DNA from: an uncultured Pelagibacteraceae bacterium
Lineage (GTDB): Bacteria > Pseudomonadota > Alphaproteobacteria > Pelagibacterales > Pelagibacteraceae
Assembly: GCA_902522365.1 (NCBI GenBank)
Contig: CABYVH010000007.1
Span: 1-39,776, forward strand
DNA: 39,776 nucleotides
Direction of reading: 5' to 3'
In this document: in pieces, positions 8,617-16,907 of the stretch
Position numbering within the stretch: position 1 is the stretch's first letter
Layout of the letters: each line of letters begins with the position of its first letter
Notes under the pieces: model-generated
Databases searched by the model: none
Told to the model about the DNA's origin: nothing
Seen by the model: the letters and a program-made list of their open reading frames with translations, nothing else
Translations under genes and position numbers: made by a program

Positions 8617-9180
8617 TTATAAGTAATTTATTACATCTGCAGGATTTGGTCTTTTTCTTTCATTTGGTTCCTCTGTTTTATGTCCAATATAAATAAATCC
8701 TGATATTTTATCAATTCCTACTCTCCCACCAAGATAGGCTAACATTGTATCGTTATAAGAATACCATTCTGTTAACCACTGTGCTGCATATCCTAATGAT
8801 TGAGCACAAGATAATAAATTCATGCATACTGCCCCTGAAGATAATTGCATTTCCCACAATGGAATACTTGGATGGTCAACTGGGGTTGATAAAACTGCTA
8901 TTACAGCCCCTGCTCTTTGAAGTCTTTTTGACTCAATTTCTTGAAATTTTTTATCTGAGTTAGGATTTTTTTTAGTATATTCTTTTAATATTATTTCTTT
9001 ATCGATTGTAGCCAATTGTTCACCTTGAATTATAATTAGTTTCCAAGGGTTTAGAGCGCCATGATCTGGAACTCTAATTCCAGCTTGAATTATTTGATTT
9101 AAATCACTTTCCTTAATTGGCTCAGGTGACATTTTCCTCGCCATAATTGATCGTCTTTTTGAATAAAAATTCTCACTCAT
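8617..9180 (-). CDS. Nitroreductase family FMN protein
   Basis: Cytoplasmic NAD(P)H-dependent flavin enzyme of the YdjA-like nitroreductase subgroup, 187 residues. The N-terminal RRSIMARKM followed by an ARxP-like stretch GIRVPDHGALNPWKLI marks the FMN-binding region, and SLGYAAQWLTEW plus FIYIGHKTEEP are the usual C-terminal strand and turn. The natural substrate is unknown for the family. It heads a three-gene minus-strand set with the IsdG-like haem monooxygenase and a 60-residue unknown, so it could act as its electron donor; this is inference from spacing only. The upstream gap to nrdB is 38 bases and holds no clear terminator. Confidence 0.88.
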   Translation of the reverse strand: MSENFYSKRRSIMARKMSPEPIKESDLNQIIQAGIRVPDHGALNPWKLIIIQGEQLATIDKEIILKEYTKKNPNSDKKFQEIESKRLQRAGAVIAVLSTPVDHPSIPLWEMQLSSGAVCMNLLSCAQSLGYAAQWLTEWYSYNDTMLAYLGGRVGIDKISGFIYIGHKTEEPNERKRPNPADVINYL

Positions 9181-9218
9181 GCTTACTCAGCTACTTTCTT
9201 CCGCACATGTGGTTTTTA

Positions 9219-10226
9219 TTAACTAAATGCTTCTGTCCAAGAACCTCTTGTAGATGCTTTTGAATATTCGGTTGCTCTACCTTCAAAAAAGTTCATATGC
9301 TCAACTGCATTTAGCATTGTATCTAGCCATGTTAATGGATTCTTTTTAACATCATAAATTGGCTCTAAACCTAGTTGATCCAATCTTCTGTTAGCTATAA
9401 ATCTTATGTAACCTTTTACTTCTGCAGCAGTTAATCCTTCTAATGGGCCCATCTCAAAGGCTAGATCAATAAAAGAATCTTCATGCGCAACAATTGTTCT
9501 GCAAGCCTCATAAAGTTCCTTCTTGAGTTGTGGCGTCCAGATTTCAGGGTTTTCTTTAATAAATTCCTTAAAGATTCTGATCATAGAATTACAATGAAGT
9601 GTTTCATCTCTTACTGACCAAGTCACAATCTGACCCATTCCCTTCATTTTATTATGTCTTGGAAAATTAAGTAAAATTGCAAAACTAGCAAATAACTGCA
9701 ATCCTTCAGTAAAAGCACTAAAAACTGCAACAGTTTTTGCAATATCCTCTTTTGAATTTACATTGAAGTTTTGCATGTAATCATATTTATCTTTCATCTC
9801 TTTGTACTTCATGAAAGCTGAATATTCTGATTCAGGCATTCCAATTGTATCTAAAAGGTGTGAATAAGCTGCAACGTGAACAGTTTCCATCGATGCGAAT
9901 GCAGTCATCATCATTAAAACTTCAGTTGGTTTAAAAACAGTTGTGTAGTGTCTTAAATAACAGTTGTTAACTTCAACGTCTGCTTGTGTAAAAAATCTAA
10001 AGATTTGAGTTAATAAATTTTTTTCAGCTAGTGACAAGTTTTTTTGCCAATCTCTGACATCATCACCCAATGGAACTTCTTCTGGTAGCCAGTGAATTCT
10101 TTGTTGTGTTAACCATGCATCGTAACACCATGGATATCTAAAGGGTTTGTAAACTGGGTTCTCAACTAATAGTCCCATTTTTTTTGGTTGAATTATTTCT
10201 TTATTAATTTTTTCTGCTACTGACAC
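9219..10226 (-). CDS. nrdB: Ribonucleoside-diphosphate reductase, beta (radical) subunit
   Basis: Houses the di-iron tyrosyl radical of an aerobic class I ribonucleotide reductase. The E-T-V-H-V-A-A-Y stretch places the metal ligands and radical tyrosine with E. coli spacing (E115, H118, Y122), and FTEGLQLF and RDETLHCNSM supply the second Glu and Glu-His pair. I set the start at the GTG at 10226 (335 residues), because GAGGAG lies 8 bases upstream; the GTG at 10235 is embedded in that same Shine-Dalgarno sequence and cannot be served by it. The chosen start overlaps the nrdA stop by 10 bases, which gives coupled translation with the alpha subunit. No ATP-cone is present at either end. Confidence 0.95.
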   Translation of the reverse strand: MSVAEKINKEIIQPKKMGLLVENPVYKPFRYPWCYDAWLTQQRIHWLPEEVPLGDDVRDWQKNLSLAEKNLLTQIFRFFTQADVEVNNCYLRHYTTVFKPTEVLMMMTAFASMETVHVAAYSHLLDTIGMPESEYSAFMKYKEMKDKYDYMQNFNVNSKEDIAKTVAVFSAFTEGLQLFASFAILLNFPRHNKMKGMGQIVTWSVRDETLHCNSMIRIFKEFIKENPEIWTPQLKKELYEACRTIVAHEDSFIDLAFEMGPLEGLTAAEVKGYIRFIANRRLDQLGLEPIYDVKKNPLTWLDTMLNAVEHMNFFEGRATEYSKASTRGSWTEAFS

Positions 10227-12154
10227 GATAAACACTCCTCATAATCTTGTTGGTTATTACTTTCGTCTTTTGATTTATAAACGTTTGCTGCAATGTCAGT
10301 TGAATTTGCATCATTAACATTCTCAGCACGTTGTATTGATTTAGACCTACAGTAGTAAAGACTCTTCAATCCTTTTTTCCAAGCTTGGAAGTGGATTTGA
10401 TGTAAATCTTTTTTATGTACATCTGCAGGTAAAAATAAATTAATAGATTGAGCTTGTGAAATGTGCGGAGTTCTATCTGCACTTAAATCTACAAGCCATC
10501 TTTGATCTAACTCAAAAGCTGTTTTAAAAACGTCTTTTTCTTCTTGAGTTAAAAAATCTAAATGTGAAACAGATCCTTGGTTTGTTGTAATACTTGACCA
10601 TACTTCATCTGTATCTTTGCCGTGTTTTTCTAATAGTTGTCTTAAATATTTATTTCGAACATTAAATGAACCTGACAATGTTTTGTGGGTAAAGCTATTA
10701 GCTGCAATTGGTTCAACACCAGGAGATGTTCCACCACATATAATTGAGATAGAAGCCGTGGGTGCTATTGCAGTTTTATTAGAAAATCTTTCCATTATTC
10801 CATAGTCAGCAGCATCTGGACAAGCTCCTCTTTCCTCAGCCAAGTCTTTTGAAGCCTTATCAACATGCTTTTGAATATGTTCAAACATTTTTTTATTCCA
10901 AACTTTGCTCATAACAGACTCTATTGGGATCATTTTCTTTTGATAATAAGAATGAAGACCCATAACACCTAGGCCAACACTTCTTTCTCTTAATGCTGAG
11001 TAAGTAGCATCGCTGAATTGCTCAGGTGCATTTTCAATGAAATCTGTCATTACATTATCTAAAAATCTCATCACATCTCCTATGAAATTTTCATCATCTT
11101 TCCAATCATCATATTTTTCAATATTCAAGGATGACAAACAACATACCGCTGTTCTATCTCTTCCATCTTTGTCTATTCCAGTTGGTAGAGTTATCTCACT
11201 ACATAAATTTGAGGTCTTCACAGTCAAACCTGCAAGCTTATGGTGTTGTGGAATTTGTCTGTTAACAGTATCAATAAATATAATATATGGCTCTCCTGTT
11301 TCTATTCTTGCTGTAAGTAGTCTTATCCATAAATTTCTTGCAGATACAGTTGCTTGGACAGCTCCATCTTTTGGACTTTTAAGTCCCCATTGTTCATCAA
11401 GTTCAACAGCTCTCATGAAGGCATCTGAAACTAAAACACCGTGGTGTAAATTTAAAGATTTTCTATTCGGATCTCCTCCAGTTGGTCTTCTCATCTCAAT
11501 AAACTCTTCAATTTCTGGATGATCTATTGGTATATAACAGGCAGCTGAACCTCTTCTTAGTGAGCCTTGGCTAATTGCCATTGTTAAAGAATCCATTACT
11601 TTAATAAATGGAATTATTCCTGAAGTTTTGCCAACTCTTCCAATTTTTTCTCCTATTGATCTAAGATTTCCCCAGTAACTTCCAATACCTCCGCCTCTAG
11701 CTGCAAGCCAAACATTCTCACTCCATAGATCAAGAATACCATTAAGGCTATCACTAGCTTCATTTAGAAAACAAGATATTGGCAATCCTCTTGTTGTTCC
11801 GCCATTTGATAAAACTGGCGTTGCTGGCATAAACCAAAGGTTACTAATATAATTATATAATCTTTGAGCATGTAGATTGTCATCAGCGTAGTGACTTGCA
11901 ACTCTAGCAAATAAATCTTGAAAAGACTCGTTTGCTCCGAGATATCTATCTGTAAGAGTGGCTTTACCAAAGTCAGTTAAATTATCATCTCTGCTTCTAT
12001 CAATTTTAATTGTTATGCCTTTTGAATTTTGAAATAGTTCTGTTTCACTATTAAGAGAAAATAAATCTAATCTTTTATCTTTAGGATCCTGATTCACTTC
12101 TGGTGTATAATCAGAGACAGCTTTCCTGATAGCTTGTGATAAAATCTTGTTCAT
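10217..12154 (-). CDS. nrdA: Ribonucleoside-diphosphate reductase, alpha (catalytic) subunit
   Basis: Reduces ribonucleotides to deoxyribonucleotides together with NrdB. Active-site residues are visible: C128 in LPISCFLN, the N316-C318-E320 set in TSNLCSEITLP (thiyl radical Cys), C338 in AVCCLSSLN, and the mobile C-terminal redox pair in EECLSCQ. At 645 residues it is about 110 shorter than E. coli NrdA, and the N-terminus lacks an ATP-cone, so the dATP overall-activity switch seems absent. The ATG at 12154 is preceded by AAGGAG at good spacing. It is the first gene of an nrdA-nrdB pair and is transcribed from the 158-base divergent region shared with the phosphomutase. Confidence 0.96.
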   Translation of the reverse strand: MNKILSQAIRKAVSDYTPEVNQDPKDKRLDLFSLNSETELFQNSKGITIKIDRSRDDNLTDFGKATLTDRYLGANESFQDLFARVASHYADDNLHAQRLYNYISNLWFMPATPVLSNGGTTRGLPISCFLNEASDSLNGILDLWSENVWLAARGGGIGSYWGNLRSIGEKIGRVGKTSGIIPFIKVMDSLTMAISQGSLRRGSAACYIPIDHPEIEEFIEMRRPTGGDPNRKSLNLHHGVLVSDAFMRAVELDEQWGLKSPKDGAVQATVSARNLWIRLLTARIETGEPYIIFIDTVNRQIPQHHKLAGLTVKTSNLCSEITLPTGIDKDGRDRTAVCCLSSLNIEKYDDWKDDENFIGDVMRFLDNVMTDFIENAPEQFSDATYSALRERSVGLGVMGLHSYYQKKMIPIESVMSKVWNKKMFEHIQKHVDKASKDLAEERGACPDAADYGIMERFSNKTAIAPTASISIICGGTSPGVEPIAANSFTHKTLSGSFNVRNKYLRQLLEKHGKDTDEVWSSITTNQGSVSHLDFLTQEEKDVFKTAFELDQRWLVDLSADRTPHISQAQSINLFLPADVHKKDLHQIHFQAWKKGLKSLYYCRSKSIQRAENVNDANSTDIAANVYKSKDESNNQQDYEECLSCQ

Positions 12155-12312
12155 TTAGCTCCTTTTTTGTATTATACTTAATTTAGTAAAACAACTAGAT
12201 GTTGTATGATGGTTTGGTAATTACACTATATAACCAACAAATCAATAGAACATTTATAGAACTTGAAAAAAAATTATCAATAAAAAAATAAAAAAAATAT
12301 AAGAATATCAAC
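12155..12312. promoter_or_regulatory. Divergent promoter region nrdA / phosphomutase
   Basis: At 158 bases this is the longest gene-free gap in the window. It must hold promoters for nrdA (leftward) and for the phosphomannomutase (rightward). The left half contains two candidate NrdR-like sites (listed separately); the right half, from about 12240, is a long A-rich run without recognisable signals or a Shine-Dalgarno sequence before the rightward ATG. The nrdA side has AAGGAG just upstream of its ATG. Confidence 0.55.
12191..12238. promoter_or_regulatory. Candidate NrdR-box pair upstream of nrdA
   Basis: Two sites lie upstream of nrdA: an imperfect inverted repeat ACAAC-N5-GTTGT at 12191-12205, and ACACTATATA starting at 12223, which matches the first ten positions of the NrdR box consensus acaCwATATATwGtgt but diverges in the second half. 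Their centres are about 32 bases apart, the helical spacing usual for NrdR box pairs. The matches are incomplete in an A+T-rich background, so this is only a candidate. Confidence 0.3.
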
Positions 12313-13767
12313 ATGAAAAATTCAATAAAAATTGACCCTTTTGGCTTTAGAGAATACGACGCGCGATGGTTGTACCCTGAAAATATCAATTTAGAAGGTG
12401 TGGCAAATTTAGGCAAAGGTTTGGGAACACAAGTAATCAAGCACACAAATAAAAAAAATCCAAGAATCATTGTTGGGCATGACTACAGGTCTTACAGTGA
12501 AGAAATTAAAGCAGCTCTGAAAAAAGGACTTATATCAACAGGCTGTTATATCGAAGATATTGGTCTCTCTTTATCGCCAATGGTTTATTTTGCACAATTC
12601 AATTTAGATAGCGATGCCGTTGCAATGGTTACTGCTAGTCATAATGAAAACGGATGGACTGGAGTAAAAATGGGTATCAAAAAAGGTTTAACTCATGCAC
12701 CGGAGGAAATGCAGGAATTAAAAGATATAACCTTAAATAGCAAATTTGTTGAAGGAGAAGGAAGTGAAAAAGAAATAAGTAATTTTCAAAGCATTTATAA
12801 AGATGATCTTATAAATAAAAATAAAATTCAGAAAAAAATCAAGGCTGTTGTTGCCTGTGGAAATGGAACTGCAGGAATATTTGCACCAGACATATTAAGG
12901 GGAATAGGATGTGAAGTAATAGAGCTAGATTGTAATTTGGACTATACTTTTCCAAAGTACAATCCTAACCCTGAAGATCTTGAAATGTTGCATGCAATAA
13001 GTAAATCTGTGAATGAAAATAATGCTGATATTGGATTTGGATTTGATGGTGATGGTGATCGTGTAGGTGTAATAGACAACGGTGGTAATGAAATTTTTTC
13101 TGATAAAATAGGATTATTGATTGCAAGAAATTTATCTTCAAATCACAAAGGATCTAAATTTGTTGTAGATGTTAAATCAACTGGATTGTATTCAACAGAT
13201 GAAGTTTTAAAAAATAATTCCTGTGAAACTTTGTATTGGAAAACTGGACACTCACACATAAAAAGGAAAGTAAATCAGGAAAAAGCTTTGGCTGGTTTTG
13301 AAAAAAGTGGTCATTTCTTTTTCAACCAACCTTTAGGTTACGGATATGATGATGGTATAAATTCAGCTATACATGTTTGTCATTTGCTTGATAATAACAC
13401 AAAAAATATGAGTGAAATTATTAGTGAATTGCCTAATACATATCAATCTCCAACTATGGCCCCCTTTTGTGAAGATAATGAAAAATATCAGGTTGTTGAA
13501 GAAATAATTAAACAAATTGAAGATTTAAAATCAAATAATGTACAAATTGATGGTCAAATAATCGATGATATACTTACTGTAAATGGAATTAGATTTTCTT
13601 TTAAAGATGGCTCCTGGGGTTTAATAAGGGCCTCATCTAACAAGCCCTCATTGGTAGTTGTTACAGAAAGTCCAACATCTGATGAAAGAAAGAAAAAGAT
13701 CTTTGATTTCATTGATCAATTGCTTGAGAAAACAGGCAAAATTGGTGAATATGATCAAAAAATTTAA
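12313..13767 (+). CDS. Phosphomannomutase/phosphoglucomutase (alpha-D-phosphohexomutase)
   Basis: Interconverts hexose 1- and 6-phosphates for surface polysaccharide precursors. The 484-residue protein has the four-domain phosphohexomutase signatures: catalytic phosphoserine S109 in TASHNENGWTG, the metal-binding loop DGDGDR at 245-250, the sugar-binding loop GFEKSGH (E330, S332, H334) and the C-terminal phosphate loop TESPTSDER. The opening FGFREYDARW replaces the usual FREYDIRG. It is most like the AlgC/ManB-type PMM/PGM group and less like GlmM, although a role in glucosamine phosphate turnover cannot be excluded. It diverges from nrdA, and its TAA stop abuts the TTA of the next gene (TAATTA at 13765-13770). 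Confidence 0.9.
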   Translation: MKNSIKIDPFGFREYDARWLYPENINLEGVANLGKGLGTQVIKHTNKKNPRIIVGHDYRSYSEEIKAALKKGLISTGCYIEDIGLSLSPMVYFAQFNLDSDAVAMVTASHNENGWTGVKMGIKKGLTHAPEEMQELKDITLNSKFVEGEGSEKEISNFQSIYKDDLINKNKIQKKIKAVVACGNGTAGIFAPDILRGIGCEVIELDCNLDYTFPKYNPNPEDLEMLHAISKSVNENNADIGFGFDGDGDRVGVIDNGGNEIFSDKIGLLIARNLSSNHKGSKFVVDVKSTGLYSTDEVLKNNSCETLYWKTGHSHIKRKVNQEKALAGFEKSGHFFFNQPLGYGYDDGINSAIHVCHLLDNNTKNMSEIISELPNTYQSPTMAPFCEDNEKYQVVEEIIKQIEDLKSNNVQIDGQIIDDILTVNGIRFSFKDGSWGLIRASSNKPSLVVVTESPTSDERKKKIFDFIDQLLEKTGKIGEYDQKI

Positions 13768-14598
13768 TTAGAGGTCTAAAAACCTTATCAAAAACAGAGT
13801 TCCTATAACATATAAAAATACCCCAAACATTCTTTGTGTTTTATTTTTATCTGAAGTGTGAACCATATTAGCTCCAACCCGAGCCATGAAAGATGTGATG
13901 GGGATGAATATCAAGAATGCAGGAATATTTACAAAACCTAAGCTCATAGGAAGATTTGCTTTTAATAAAAAACCTGAAGTTAAAAAACCAATAGATCCAA
14001 TGGACGCTATTACAAGTCCTATAGCTGCAGAACTTCCTATGGCTCTACTAATTGGATATCCAAAATATCTTAATATCGGCACGTTCATCATTGCTCCTGT
14101 TATCCCCATGGGTGCAGAAATAAAACCTGACAAGAAACCAAAGGTAGCCTTTGGAAGTAATTTAAAACTTTTATTTTTTTTTAATTCTTGCTTTATTAAT
14201 AGCAAATACCCACCAAAAAAATAAACAACAACGGCAAAAAATAAAACTAATGATTTTGTATTTAGCATTGCTGCCATATACGTGCCGAGTGAAACTCCCA
14301 ATATTACAAATACTCCATAAGTTTTTAAAATATTTATATCTACAGCTTTATGCTTTCTGTGTGTCATAACTGAAACAGTGGATGTAAAAATTGTAATTGA
14401 AAAAGCGGTTCCTACTGATAGATGCATCAAATAAGATTTATCAACATTTGCTGTTTCAAAAATAAAAAAAAGAACAGGAACAGAAATTAAACCTCCACCT
14501 ATTCCAAAATAGCCTGCAAAAAATCCTACTGGAAATGCAGTAACAATCATTAATAAAATTAAAAGATAATACTGATTAGAAAGAATAGTATTAATCAA
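13768..14598 (-). CDS. Sulfite exporter TauE/SafE family membrane protein
   Basis: Integral inner-membrane transporter of the DUF81/TauE family, thought to export sulfite or small sulfonates and organic acids. About eight hydrophobic segments are visible. The family hallmark GYFGIGGGLISVPVLFF lies near the N-terminus, with the repeated half at APMGITGAMMNVPIL. I favour the TTG at 14598 as start: it overlaps the dusA stop by only 8 bases and has AGG just upstream. The alternative ATG at 14655 would extend 65 bases into dusA and add a charged tail unusual in the family. It is the last gene of the dctP-dctQ-dctM-mcd-dusA run. The substrate is not determinable. Confidence 0.85.
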   Translation of the reverse strand: MINTILSNQYYLLILLMIVTAFPVGFFAGYFGIGGGLISVPVLFFIFETANVDKSYLMHLSVGTAFSITIFTSTVSVMTHRKHKAVDINILKTYGVFVILGVSLGTYMAAMLNTKSLVLFFAVVVYFFGGYLLLIKQELKKNKSFKLLPKATFGFLSGFISAPMGITGAMMNVPILRYFGYPISRAIGSSAAIGLVIASIGSIGFLTSGFLLKANLPMSLGFVNIPAFLIFIPITSFMARVGANMVHTSDKNKTQRMFGVFLYVIGTLFLIRFLDL

Positions 14599-15592
14599 TT
14601 CGACCTGCCGAATGTAATTTAGGAGAAAGTCTAACTTTATCCATAATATGATCAATTTTTTTTACATCCGCATCTCTTACACACATATTTTCACTTAAAT
14701 ATCTTTTCCAGTGGCTTGAACCTGTTTGTCCATGGAATAAACCAAGAGTATGTCTCATAACTTGATTTACTCTCGTGCCCATTTTCACTTGGGCCTTAAC
14801 ATAATCAATTAACTCCTCAACAATTTCTTCTCGCTCTTTAATATCATGATTATTAAATATATCTTTTTCAATATCAGCTAAAAGATAAGGGGAATGATAA
14901 ATAGATCTTCCAATCATTGCTCCATCTACTTTATCTAAATGATCTTTTAGTTCTTTTACTGAAGTGACACCTCCATTAATGACTATTTCTAGATCTTTGA
15001 AATCTTGCTTTATTTTATACACATAATCATATTTTAAAGGAGGTATATTAAGATTTTGCTTAGGAGTAAAATTGCCTAGCATTGCTTTTCTTGCGTGAAT
15101 TATAAAAGTTTTAACTCCTGTGTCTTTTAAAGTATTTATAAAATTATAAAAATGCTCATAATCCTCAACATCGTCATAACCAATTCTAGTTTTAACTGTA
15201 ACTGGCAAAGATGTTGAATTAATCATTTCTGATAGACAATCAGCCACTAAATTTGGTTCCTTGATTAAACACGCACCAAATCTATTTTTTTGAACTTTTT
15301 TACTCGGACAGCCTAAGTTTAAATTAATTTCATCATATCCATAATCTTCACCAATTTTTGCAGCATTTGCTAATAATTTTGGCGTAGAGCCACCTAATTG
15401 TAAAGCAACTGGTTTTTCTCTTAAATCAAATGATAATAGTTTTTCTTTATCACCCCTATCAATTGCTTCAGAAACTACCATTTCTGTGTAAAGAAGCACA
15501 TGTTTGCTTATCAATCTTAAAAAGTATCTTTCATGCCTATCAGTGCAATCCATCATAGGGGCAACTGACACCAATCTATTAATCTTAGACAT
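14591..15592 (-). CDS. dusA: tRNA-dihydrouridine synthase A
   Basis: FMN enzyme that reduces specific uridines in the tRNA D-loop. The 333-residue TIM-barrel protein opens with VAPMMDCTDRHERYFLR, the DusA-type FMN-binding signature. Catalytic C95 is in NLGCPSKKVQKNRFGACLI, the HARKAML motif supplies phosphate and substrate contacts, and INGGVTS plus GAMIGRSIYHSPYL bind the FMN phosphate at the C-terminal end of the barrel. The start overlaps the malonyl-CoA decarboxylase stop by 8 bases. This housekeeping gene appears to have been carried into the operon with no functional link to transport. Confidence 0.95.
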   Translation of the reverse strand: MSKINRLVSVAPMMDCTDRHERYFLRLISKHVLLYTEMVVSEAIDRGDKEKLLSFDLREKPVALQLGGSTPKLLANAAKIGEDYGYDEINLNLGCPSKKVQKNRFGACLIKEPNLVADCLSEMINSTSLPVTVKTRIGYDDVEDYEHFYNFINTLKDTGVKTFIIHARKAMLGNFTPKQNLNIPPLKYDYVYKIKQDFKDLEIVINGGVTSVKELKDHLDKVDGAMIGRSIYHSPYLLADIEKDIFNNHDIKEREEIVEELIDYVKAQVKMGTRVNQVMRHTLGLFHGQTGSSHWKRYLSENMCVRDADVKKIDHIMDKVRLSPKLHSAGRID

Positions 15593-16892
15593 ATTTTTTT
15601 ACTTTATTGGATATATTAACTTTCTTCTCGTTTACATATTCTTGGTGATTTTTCTCAATTTTTGCTAATTCATATCTATAATTAACCATTACGCCAAAAG
15701 ACCTTTTAAAACCTACCTCTGAAACGTTTGCATTTATGGCAATATCATCAATATCAGCTCCGTTTTTAAGATGGAATCTACAAACATCATTAATTGGAAA
15801 TCCAAAATTATTTTTCTGTTTTACTAAATAATTTGCTGCAAGTTTGCTTATCATCGGCTTATTATCAGCTATTCTTTTATCTCCTATTTTTAAATCAGAT
15901 GATTTTAAAAAATCTAAACTATTTTTATTAGCCTCACCAAGTATCTCGGCTGCTTGAGCGCTGTCCATTTTTTTAAACCAATTGGCAAATCCAACCATTG
16001 GTGACAAAGTTCCAAAATATTTTATATCTGGAAGTTCTTCTTGAAGCTCGTAGACAACTCTTTTGATTAAGAAGTTTCCAAGTGTTACTCTTGATAATCC
16101 TTCTTGGCAGTTACTAATTGAGTAAAAAGTTGCTGTATCATATTTTTTTATGTTTTCTTCTGAAGGTCTTGTTAATTCTTGTATAGATTGACTTAATCCT
16201 TTAGTTAAAGCTATTTCAACAAATATTATAGGCTCGTCTTCTAAAGCAGGATGAAAGTATGCAAAGAATCTTCTATCTTTTCCAAGTCTTCTTTTTAATT
16301 CATTCATATCTTTCATTGAATGAACTTTTTCGTATTTTAATAATTTTTCTAAAATATTTGCTTTGGTGTCCCATGTTATTTTTCTTAGCTTCAAGAAGCC
16401 AGGGTTAAACCAATTTTTAAATATATCGATTAGATCATAATCTAAACTTTTTAATTCTGGCTTATCCTTCATTAATTTTACTAAATCTTCTCTTAATGAA
16501 ACAATCTCAGATGTGCCATTGGGAGCCATATTTAATCTAACAAATAGTTCTTTTCTGATGCCAGAGGTAACTTTTGATAAATTTAGAATTGAGTAATCAT
16601 CTTGGGCAACGCTGTATTTCTTAATAGCCTCATCAATTTTTAATGGATCTGGTTTATACTTTTCATTAACATCAATTAAAAATTTATTTTTTTCTTCATT
16701 AGATAAATTTTGATATCTAAATAATATATCTCTTGCCAACGTAATTCCAAAAGCTGCACCTTTGGTAGACAATAGGTCATCACAAAGATCTAATAGATCT
16801 CTTTTTTTTGCAATACTTTTAAAAGATTTTTTTTCTAAAATCTTTTGTCCAGCATCAGCTATGGTCTCAAAAATTCTTTTTATATTCAACAT
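15585..16892 (-). CDS. Malonyl-CoA decarboxylase
   Basis: Converts malonyl-CoA to acetyl-CoA and CO2. The 435-residue protein shows the MCD family pattern: an N-terminal helical domain (to about 160) and a GNAT-like catalytic domain containing FHPALEDEPIIFVEIALTKG, SNCQEGLSRVTLGNFLIK, the catalytic serine S297 in TLSPMVGFANW and the catalytic histidine H374 in RFHLKNGA. It ends in the typical GFKRSFGVMVNYRYEL. The gene starts 15 bases after dctM and so is read with the TRAP transporter, which suggests that the imported solute is malonate or something that becomes malonyl-CoA. No malonyl-CoA synthetase (MatB) is in the window. The alternative role is clearing malonyl-CoA formed by acetyl-CoA carboxylase. 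Confidence 0.92.
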   Translation of the reverse strand: MLNIKRIFETIADAGQKILEKKSFKSIAKKRDLLDLCDDLLSTKGAAFGITLARDILFRYQNLSNEEKNKFLIDVNEKYKPDPLKIDEAIKKYSVAQDDYSILNLSKVTSGIRKELFVRLNMAPNGTSEIVSLREDLVKLMKDKPELKSLDYDLIDIFKNWFNPGFLKLRKITWDTKANILEKLLKYEKVHSMKDMNELKRRLGKDRRFFAYFHPALEDEPIIFVEIALTKGLSQSIQELTRPSEENIKKYDTATFYSISNCQEGLSRVTLGNFLIKRVVYELQEELPDIKYFGTLSPMVGFANWFKKMDSAQAAEILGEANKNSLDFLKSSDLKIGDKRIADNKPMISKLAANYLVKQKNNFGFPINDVCRFHLKNGADIDDIAINANVSEVGFKRSFGVMVNYRYELAKIEKNHQEYVNEKKVNISNKVKKYV

Positions 16893-16907
16893 GGTGTTTT
16901 TTATATA

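Noticed and set aside
9201..9212. Short palindrome CACATGTG between nrdB and the nitroreductase gene
   Set aside because: The stem is too short and has no T-run; probably chance, although a weak operator is not excluded.
10233..10235. Upstream GTG as nrdB start
   Set aside because: It overlaps the GAGGAG ribosome site that serves the GTG at 10226 at proper spacing.
11037..11522. 161-codon open frame on the plus strand inside nrdA
   Set aside because: It is antisense to strongly conserved NrdA catalytic sequence and its product has no family pattern.
12195..12470. 91-codon minus-strand frame upstream of nrdA
   Set aside because: It lies mostly antisense to the start of the phosphomutase gene; its hydrophobic, Phe-rich product is what the complement of A-rich DNA gives.
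13886..14224. 112-codon plus-strand frame inside the TauE gene
   Set aside because: Antisense to a membrane protein; Lys/Pro-rich product with no recognisable pattern.
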